Below, in pieces: positions 35,136 through 40,880 of a stretch of 40,880 bases of DNA. A model generated the notes under the pieces. It had not been told where the DNA came from. It did not search any database and worked only from the letters and a program-made list of their open reading frames with translations. The stretch spans positions 1 to 40,880 of the forward strand of contig JAHYJI010000008.1 of NCBI GenBank assembly GCA_019429145.1. The letters run 5' to 3'. Every line of letters begins with the position of its first letter. Position 1 is the first letter of the stretch. The translations under genes and the position numbers were made by a program. The stretch comes from Coriobacteriia bacterium (GTDB lineage: Bacteria; Actinomycetota; Coriobacteriia; Anaerosomatales; SLCP01).

Positions 35136-36142
35136 GTGCCGGCGCCACCCCTGCCCCGATGAAGGTAGCAGCATCCCCGCACATCGCCGCGCGCGAGAAC
35201 GTGACTCACATCATGCTGTGGGTGGTCGCCGCACTTGCCCCCGCGACCCTGTGGGGCGTCTGGAACATGGGCATGGTCGCCGTCGTGCTCCTTGCGTCGT
35301 GCATCGGCGGTTCGGTAGGCACGGAGTGGCTCTGGAACAGGCTCGCCAAACGCACGCAGACCCTGTGGGACGGCAGCGCGCTCGTCACCGGCCTCCTGCT
35401 CGCGCTGGCGCTGCCTCCCCGCACGCCGTGGTGGATGGGCCTTGCCGGCGGCATCGTCGCCATCGGCCTGGCGAAGATGCTCTTCGGCGGTCTTGGCTGG
35501 AACCTCTTCAATCCCGCGCTGGTCGGCAGGGCGTTTCTCTCCGTCTCGTGGATGGGCGTGCTGGCGGACGTGCGCCCGTTCCCCGGCGGCTGGTACTCTG
35601 CGATCGACGTTCCCGCAACCGGCACCCTGGATGCGATCAACGGGGCGACCCGCCTGGCCATCGCGGCTGCCGACCGTGCTGCCGACGGCGGATACGGAAT
35701 CGATCTGACCCGCTACTACGAGCCGCTTCTCCTGCGCAACCTGGAAGGGTCGTTCGGCGAGGTCTCGGGGCTCTTGCTCATCGCGGGTGGACTCCTTCTG
35801 ATCGCGAAGCGAATCATCGACTGGCGGATCCCTGCGGGATACATCGCCACGGTCGCTCTGATGTCGTGGGCGTTCGGCTCCGATCCGCTCTTCAACGTCC
35901 TTGCCGGCGGGGTGCTTCTCGGAGCCTTCTTCATGGCTACCGACTACGTCACCTCTCCGATGACACGCACCGGGCGCCTGGTGTTCGGGTGCGGCTGCGG
36001 CCTGTTCAACGTGGTCGTGCGGTTCTTCGGACCGATGCCAGAGGCCACTACCTTCGCGATCCTCTTCATGAACGGGCTCGTGCCCCTGATCGACCGCGGG
36101 TTCGCGCCGAGGACGTTCGGGTGGGTGAAGCGCCGTGGCTAA
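35132..36142 (+). CDS. rnfD: Rnf complex subunit RnfD
   Basis: A 336-residue polytopic membrane subunit with about nine to ten helices that carries a covalently bound FMN and takes part in ion transport. Conserved segments are SPHIAARENVTHIM at the start, GWNLFNPALVGRAF near 125 and ATDYVTSPMTRTGRLVFG near 269. The usual FMN-attachment signature [S/T]-G-A-T appears as DAINGATRLA (about 169-178), with Asn at its first position. Start GTG 35132 overlaps the rnfC stop by four bases, with GGAGAAGGGGG upstream. Confidence 0.94.
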   Translation: MSAGATPAPMKVAASPHIAARENVTHIMLWVVAALAPATLWGVWNMGMVAVVLLASCIGGSVGTEWLWNRLAKRTQTLWDGSALVTGLLLALALPPRTPWWMGLAGGIVAIGLAKMLFGGLGWNLFNPALVGRAFLSVSWMGVLADVRPFPGGWYSAIDVPATGTLDAINGATRLAIAAADRAADGGYGIDLTRYYEPLLLRNLEGSFGEVSGLLLIAGGLLLIAKRIIDWRIPAGYIATVALMSWAFGSDPLFNVLAGGVLLGAFFMATDYVTSPMTRTGRLVFGCGCGLFNVVVRFFGPMPEATTFAILFMNGLVPLIDRGFAPRTFGWVKRRG

Positions 36143-36734
36143 GCGGGCAGCATCGACACCACTCAACATGATCGGGGCCGTGCTCGCCACGTGCCTGGTG
36201 GCGGCGAGCGCGTTGACCGTTACCTACGAGCTGACCCGCGAGCGCATCATCGAGCAGGAGCGGGCCGCCGAGCGTGCCGCGCTCGATGCGGTACTCCCGG
36301 GCACCGGAAGCATCGAGTCGGCCGAGGAGCTCGTGGCATCGGCCACGGAAGCAGCGGGCAGCGTCACGCTGCAGGGAGTCTACCGGGCCTACGACGCGGC
36401 GGGAGCGCTCTCCGGATGGGGCGTGCGGGTCGCGCCGCGTGGTTACTCGGGTCCGGTAAGTATGGTTGTGGGATTGGATAGAGATGGGTCAGTACTCGGT
36501 GTCAGTATCATCACTATGAGCGAGACACCTGGTCTGGGGACCAAGATCGTGACCCAGGAGGGCTGGATCGAGCAGTTCGTGGGGTGGCAGGGAGCCGACA
36601 TCGACGCTTCGGCACGCGAGTTCGACGCGATCGCCGGCGCGACGCGCTCCTCTGCCGCCGTTCGCAACGGCGTGACGGCCGCCGGCCGTGTCTACGCCGA
36701 GGTGCTCTCGGCTGAAGAGGGAGGTGCGCAATGA
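36135..36734 (+). CDS. rnfG: Rnf complex subunit RnfG
   Basis: A 199-residue subunit with one N-terminal membrane helix (about 10-32) and an exported FMN-binding domain. The covalent-flavin motif appears as DAIAGATRSSAAVRNG near 166-181, with the acceptor threonine present and Ala before GAT where Ser or Thr is more usual. It passes electrons between RnfB/RnfA and RnfD in models of the complex. GTG 36135 overlaps the rnfD stop by eight bases. Confidence 0.94.
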   Translation: MAKRAASTPLNMIGAVLATCLVAASALTVTYELTRERIIEQERAAERAALDAVLPGTGSIESAEELVASATEAAGSVTLQGVYRAYDAAGALSGWGVRVAPRGYSGPVSMVVGLDRDGSVLGVSIITMSETPGLGTKIVTQEGWIEQFVGWQGADIDASAREFDAIAGATRSSAAVRNGVTAAGRVYAEVLSAEEGGAQ

Positions 36735-37390
36735 GGGAGTGGATCGAGGTCTTCAAGCGCGGCATCTCCATCGACAACCCTCTGACCGTGTTGATGATCG
36801 GCCTGTGCGCGACACTCGCCGTCTCCACCAAGCTCGAGGGCGCGCTGTTCATGGGGCTGGCCGTCATCTTCGTGCTGGGGATGTCGAGCATCATCGTCTC
36901 GTCGATCCGCTCGCTCGTTCCCGAGCAGGTCCGCATCCCGGTGTTCATCGTCATAATCGCATCGTTCGTCACCGTGGTGGATCTCACCATGAAGGCGTTC
37001 CTGCCGGACATCTACACCTTCCTCGGCGTGTGGATCCCGCTGATAGTCGTGAACTGCATGATCCTCGGGCGGGCCGAGGCGTTCTCCTACCACCAGCCGG
37101 TCAGACTGGCGATCGCTGACGGCCTCGGTATGGGACTGGGCTTCAGCATCGTGATCGTGTTGCTCGCCGCCATACGCGAACTCTTCGGGAGTGGTGAGAT
37201 CGTCTTCCTGGGCGCGCGTCTCATCGCGCTTCCCGGGTGGTACCGGCCGCCGGGAGTCCTTCTGTTGTTCCCGGGTGCGTTTCTCGTGTTCGGGTTCATC
37301 GTCGCGCTTGCGAAGTGGTACAACACCCGCACCTCGGGGCGCGTGGTGCAGACCGACGCACACTGCACGATCGAAGAGGGGGTGAGGTAG
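36731..37390 (+). CDS. rnfE: Rnf complex subunit RnfE
   Basis: A 219-residue integral membrane subunit with about six helices, related to RnfA and NqrD. Seen are NPLTVLMIGLCATLAVST near 17, the conserved FLGVWIPLIVVNCMILGRAEAF near 97 with a membrane cysteine (proposed [2Fe-2S] ligand shared with RnfA), and DGLGMGLGF near 130. The start overlaps the rnfG stop by four bases (ATGA). Confidence 0.95.
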   Translation: MREWIEVFKRGISIDNPLTVLMIGLCATLAVSTKLEGALFMGLAVIFVLGMSSIIVSSIRSLVPEQVRIPVFIVIIASFVTVVDLTMKAFLPDIYTFLGVWIPLIVVNCMILGRAEAFSYHQPVRLAIADGLGMGLGFSIVIVLLAAIRELFGSGEIVFLGARLIALPGWYRPPGVLLLFPGAFLVFGFIVALAKWYNTRTSGRVVQTDAHCTIEEGVR

Positions 37391-37392
37391 GC

Positions 37393-38013
37393 ATGGAGAT
37401 CCTCCAGCACTTCGCCTTGCTGCTCGTCGGCGGTGCGCTCGTCAACAACATCCTCCTGACCCGATTCATCGGGCTGTGCCCGTTCTTCGGTGTCTCGAAC
37501 TCGCTCGATACGAGCCTGGGTATGGCGGGCGCCGTGGTGTTCGTGATGACGCTCGCGACCACTGCCACCTGGGTGTTCTGGAACGTGCTGCTCGCTCCGC
37601 TCGGGGTAGGCGACTTCCTCTACATCCCGGCGTTCATCCTCGTGATCGCCGCGCTCGTGCAGTTCGTAGAGATGTACCTGCGCAAGGCGAGCCCGTCCCT
37701 CTACCGCTCGCTCGGCATCTTCCTGCCGCTGATCACCACCAACTGTGCCGTGCTGGCGACGGCGACCGAGTCGGTCCGCCCCGGCTTCTTCAAGATGGGG
37801 GTCGAGTACGGGTTCACCTTCGGCGAGGCCCTCGTCTACACGGTCGGGGTGTCTCTCGGCTTCGGTATCGCGCTTCTGACCTTCGCCGCGCTGCGCGAAC
37901 GACTCGAGGTCGCTCCCGTGCCTGACGTGATGCGCGGGACGCCTATGGCATTCATCACCGCGGGCCTTCTGTCCTTTGGCTACGTGGGCCTCGCCGGATT
38001 GTTCGGTTTGTGA
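37393..38013 (+). CDS. rnfA: Rnf complex subunit RnfA
   Basis: A 206-residue integral membrane subunit with six predicted helices, paired with RnfE. It has NNILLTRFIGLCPFFGVS near 19 and GIFLPLITTNCAVLATA near 109; the two cysteines (GLCPF and TNCAV) are the proposed ligands of an intramembrane [2Fe-2S] cluster. It lies two bases after rnfE. Confidence 0.95.
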   Translation: MEILQHFALLLVGGALVNNILLTRFIGLCPFFGVSNSLDTSLGMAGAVVFVMTLATTATWVFWNVLLAPLGVGDFLYIPAFILVIAALVQFVEMYLRKASPSLYRSLGIFLPLITTNCAVLATATESVRPGFFKMGVEYGFTFGEALVYTVGVSLGFGIALLTFAALRERLEVAPVPDVMRGTPMAFITAGLLSFGYVGLAGLFGL

Positions 38014-38026
38014 GAAAGGTGAGCGT

Positions 38027-38935
38027 GTGGACCCGTTGCTCGTCATAAAGGCCGTCGCTGCGTTGAGCGTGATCGGCCTCGCGGCTGCCGCGATGCTCAC
38101 CGCGGCTTCCCGCAAGTTCAGCGTGGAGGTCGACCCGAAGGTGGAGCGGGTCTTGAGCGTGTTGCCCGGAGCCAACTGCGGTGCCTGCGGCAACCCTTCA
38201 TGCTTCGCTGCCGCCGAGGCCCTGGTCGAGGGCACGATTCCCGTCACCGCGTGCACCGCAGGCGGTCAGGCGGTTGCGGACGGGGTCGCCGACGCCCTTG
38301 GCGTGGAGAAGTGCGCCGTAGCATCGATCGTGTCGTTGCGCCACTGCGGCGGGGGGCGCGCCGCCTCTCGCTCCTTCGAGTACAGCGGCGTGCTGGAGTG
38401 CAACTCCGTCGCTCGTTTGGCTGGTGGCGACCTCACATGCCCGGCAGGCTGTTTCGGCTACGGAGACTGCGCGCGGGCGTGCCCCTTCGGTGCGATCACG
38501 ATGGACAGCCGCGACCTTCCCGTTATCGACCTGGACCGGTGCACGGGCTGCGAGGTCTGCGTCCGCGAGTGCCCCCGCGGGGCAGCAGGTCTGCTCGCCA
38601 TGGTTCCCGAGGATGCGGCCATCGCCGTGCGCTGCAACTCGCATGACAAGCCCCGCGCACGCAAGGACTACTGCTCCATGTGCTGCATCGCATGCAAGAA
38701 GTGTGAGAAGGCGTGCCCTGCCGATGCGATCCACGTGGTCGACCTGCTGGCGGTCGTCGACTTCGACAAATGCACCGAGTGCGGCATGTGCGTCGATGTC
38801 TGTCCGCAGGAGTGCATCGATCTCACCGGCCGTCAGGCGATCGCGCCTGCACGTTCTCTCGACGGTCGCGGGCCGAAGGCCGACGGGTTCGCGCCGCTCG
38901 TCGCGGGGCCTTCCGCAGGAGATGAGCAAACATGA
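38027..38935 (+). CDS. rnfB: Rnf complex subunit RnfB
   Basis: A 302-residue iron-sulfur subunit, the usual contact for ferredoxin. A membrane helix (about 4-26) is followed by the C-x2-C-x4-C-type cluster domain GANCGACGNPSCFAAAEAL near 52 and then several [4Fe-4S] motifs (CFGYGDCARACP, CTGCEVCVRECP, CIACKKCEKACP, CTECGMCVDVCP). The four ferredoxin-type motifs and extended length resemble the multi-cluster RnfB forms of anaerobes. Start GTG 38027 follows AAAGG. The stop overlaps the next gene by four bases. Confidence 0.95.
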   Translation: MDPLLVIKAVAALSVIGLAAAAMLTAASRKFSVEVDPKVERVLSVLPGANCGACGNPSCFAAAEALVEGTIPVTACTAGGQAVADGVADALGVEKCAVASIVSLRHCGGGRAASRSFEYSGVLECNSVARLAGGDLTCPAGCFGYGDCARACPFGAITMDSRDLPVIDLDRCTGCEVCVRECPRGAAGLLAMVPEDAAIAVRCNSHDKPRARKDYCSMCCIACKKCEKACPADAIHVVDLLAVVDFDKCTECGMCVDVCPQECIDLTGRQAIAPARSLDGRGPKADGFAPLVAGPSAGDEQT

Positions 38936-39288
38936 CGAGGGGCGACACGCTGGTTGTTGTGGCCGTCGTCGCACTTGCGCTTCTCTCTGTGCCGGGCGCC
39001 GCGGCGATGCTGGCTCCCGCGGGTGACGCTGCCATCCTGAGCAGCCCGGCGGGAAGCACTACGGTCGAACTGGCCTCTCCCGGAACCTACGTCGTCGAGG
39101 GTCATGTCGGGCGTGTGGTGTTCGAGGTTGCCGGGGGCGAGGTCATCGCCGCTGCTGCCGACTGTCCGGACCATCTCTGCGTGCGGATGGGCGCTGCGGC
39201 ACCCGGGCGACCCATCGTGTGTGCCCCTAACGGTGTCAGTGCGACGCGCGCGAGCGGGGGAGAGGGACTCGATGCCGTCTCCCGTTAG
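38932..39288 (+). CDS. NusG domain II-containing protein
   Basis: A 118-residue protein with one N-terminal hydrophobic helix (about 7-28), then a small exported domain of the NusG-II type: Y-V-V-E-G-H-V-G-R-V-V-F-E-V, then DCPDHLCVRMG and IVCAPNGVS. Two cysteines flank a CPDxxC motif and a third lies in IVCAPN. Such proteins commonly follow Rnf or FMN-binding genes in anaerobes, but no activity is assigned. It is coupled to rnfB by ATGA and overlaps the next gene by 17 bases, so it belongs to the Rnf operon. Confidence 0.85.
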   Translation: MTRGDTLVVVAVVALALLSVPGAAAMLAPAGDAAILSSPAGSTTVELASPGTYVVEGHVGRVVFEVAGGEVIAAAADCPDHLCVRMGAAAPGRPIVCAPNGVSATRASGGEGLDAVSR

Positions 39289-39811
39289 ACAGAACTCCGC
39301 GCACCGCCTGGCTGCGGGTGCGCTTCTCCTTGCCCTTGCCGCGCTGCTGGGGTACCTGGAGAGCGTGATCCTGCCACCTCTGCCGGTCCCGGGCTTGAGA
39401 CTCGGACTCGCAAACATCGCGGTCGTTCTGGCACTGGCTATGCACGGTCCCCGTGTGGCAGCGGTCGTCTCACTCGGCCGTGTGCTGATTGTGGCACTGG
39501 CCACCGGCACGGCCGGCGGCCCGGCATTCCTGCTCTCTCTCGCCGGCGCGTGTGCTGCTCTGGCAGCGATGGTGCTGCTGGCATCCGCCGGTCCCGCCTT
39601 CTCCGTGGTCGGCTGGTCGGTGGTGGGTTCGGCGGCTCACGTCACGGGCCAGTTGCTCGTCGCTTCACTCCTCGTCTCCTCGAGCGTTCCGCTCGCGCTT
39701 CTCCCGGTCTCTCTCGGCCTGAGTGTCCCTCTCGGACTCGCTGTCGGTTCCACCGTCCGTCTCCTTCTCTCCCGCATCCCCGACCTGTCGCTGTCGGCTG
39801 CCGGAAGATAG
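39272..39811 (+). CDS. Gx transporter family (Hpre_diP_synt_I-like) membrane protein
   Basis: A 179-residue membrane protein with about five helices. The start of the domain, LLALAALLGYLESVILPPLPVPG, followed by LRLGLANIAVVLAL, is the hallmark of the family once called heptaprenyl diphosphate synthase component I and now regarded as a Gx (small-molecule) transporter. In anaerobes it often stands next to Rnf and NusG-II genes. ATG 39272 has GAGAGGG upstream and lies within the end of the NusG-II gene. Confidence 0.85.
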   Translation: MPSPVRQNSAHRLAAGALLLALAALLGYLESVILPPLPVPGLRLGLANIAVVLALAMHGPRVAAVVSLGRVLIVALATGTAGGPAFLLSLAGACAALAAMVLLASAGPAFSVVGWSVVGSAAHVTGQLLVASLLVSSSVPLALLPVSLGLSVPLGLAVGSTVRLLLSRIPDLSLSAAGR

Positions 39812-39824
39812 GGAGGTGGGCGCC

Positions 39825-40487
39825 ATGGCGCCTCGCCTGATGGAGAACGGGGCTACGCCCCGCGAGATCGTACTGTCCGGTCGCGTCGAGTCGCTCTCGG
39901 ATGCGGCGTTGCTCTCTGTGCTGATCGGAGAGGAGGGCGACGACCGGGCCCGGGTCCTGCTCGAGCGACACCCCGTACCCGATGCGCTGTGGCGCGTGTG
40001 TGCGGAGGACCTTGTTGTGCTTCCGGGCGTCGGTCCTGCCGCGGCCTCACGTGTCCTGGCGTGTCTGGAGATAAGCCGGAGGGCGGCCGTCTGGCGCACC
40101 GGCTCGAAGAAGACCGTCTCCACGCCGGAGGATGTGGTCGCGCTGTGCTGGCCCCAGATGCGCGGTGCCGACAAGGAGCACTTCTGGGCGCTCGCGCTCA
40201 ACACCAAGAATCACGTCATGCGCGTCGTGGAGGTCTCGGTGGGAAGCCTCAACGCCTCGATCGTTCACCCGCGCGAGTTGTTCAAGGAAGCCGTGCGGCT
40301 CTCGGCAGCGTCCGTTGTGGTGGTACACAATCATCCGAGCGGAGACCCGACCCCGTCGGGCGCCGACATCCAGCTGACGCGCCGGCTGGTCAAGGCGGGC
40401 GACGTGCTGGGCATCGAACTCATCGACCACGTCATCATCGGTGACGGAGGCGAGCACTCGAGCCTCCGGGAACTGAACCTGATGTGA
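39825..40487 (+). CDS. radC: RadC family (JAB domain) protein
   Basis: A 220-residue protein with an N-terminal helix-hairpin-helix region (LVVLPGVGPAAASRVLA near 62) and a C-terminal JAB metal domain with the motif VVVVHNHPSGDPTPSGAD near 164. RadC was once linked to DNA repair, but its activity is not established. GGGAGG lies eight bases before ATG 39825; longer frames from 39723 have no such site. mreB follows on the same strand, as is common in Gram-positive genomes. Confidence 0.92.
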   Translation: MAPRLMENGATPREIVLSGRVESLSDAALLSVLIGEEGDDRARVLLERHPVPDALWRVCAEDLVVLPGVGPAAASRVLACLEISRRAAVWRTGSKKTVSTPEDVVALCWPQMRGADKEHFWALALNTKNHVMRVVEVSVGSLNASIVHPRELFKEAVRLSAASVVVVHNHPSGDPTPSGADIQLTRRLVKAGDVLGIELIDHVIIGDGGEHSSLRELNLM

Positions 40488-40523
40488 GTTGCGTGGAGCC
40501 TCACGGGCGTTGCCGTATCGTAG

Positions 40524-40880
<357 letters not shown>

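Overview
The window is a GC-rich, gene-dense stretch with many GTG starts. Its content suggests an anaerobic, electron-transfer-rich member of the Actinomycetota, most like Coriobacteriia/Anaerosomatales. That assignment is inferred from gene content (a complete Rnf complex, a group 1 hydrogenase, an ASKHA/corrinoid-activation type protein, haem genes of Gram-positive type) and not from a marker-gene comparison.

Layout. 1-1373 is the 3' part of a corrinoid-activation type ferredoxin/ASKHA protein, closed by a strong terminator. 1872-3863 is acetyl-CoA synthetase. 3991-7540 is a haem operon (hemE-hemH-hemG). On the minus strand, 7534-10270 holds an inositol-monophosphatase family enzyme, a hydrogenase maturation protease and a HemN/HemW-like radical SAM protein. 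Also on the minus strand, 10476-13966 is a hydrogenase operon: Tat-exported small subunit, large subunit and b-type cytochrome. 14012-14483 is a non-coding, hairpin-rich divergent region. 14484-15024 holds two small genes, one of them DUF2249. Then come a HAD hydrolase, a 1029-residue GlcD/HdrD-type flavin/iron-sulfur oxidoreductase, a Crp-family regulator, a cytochrome b5-like protein, RlmD, a receiver-PilT fusion, OsmC, a GT2 glycosyltransferase, a PIG-L deacetylase, a GHQP-motif protein with BshC-like features, a ferredoxin, PlsY, a lipid kinase, tRNA-Arg(CCG), an EF-G-like GTPase, a lipoprotein cyclophilin, a TPR membrane protein and Ndk. 33834-38935 is the six-gene rnfCDGEAB operon, followed by a NusG-II protein, a Gx-transporter family protein, radC and the start of mreB.

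Main result. The hydrogenase large subunit does not end at its apparent TGA stop (11235-11237). Read as selenocysteine, the TGA gives the nickel-ligand motif D-P-U-V-G-C-A-V-H, then a 20-residue C-terminal peptide and a TAG that abuts the cytochrome start. A 7-bp hairpin with a 6-nt loop lies at the position expected for a bacterial SECIS. The small subunit also carries Cys where ordinary group 1 enzymes have Pro at the medial cluster, as in [NiFeSe] hydrogenases. The enzyme is therefore predicted to be an exported [NiFeSe] uptake hydrogenase that would be misannotated as truncated.

How the parts fit. Exported hydrogenase electrons would enter the membrane through the b-type cytochrome, whose haem could come from the neighbouring haem genes; the maturation protease is encoded nearby. 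Rnf would couple ferredoxin/NAD redox exchange to ion transport, and acetyl-CoA synthetase would link acetate to acetyl-CoA. A shared 16-bp palindrome beside the hydrogenase leader and the GlcD/HdrD gene, close to a Crp-family regulator, suggests common control of the redox genes.
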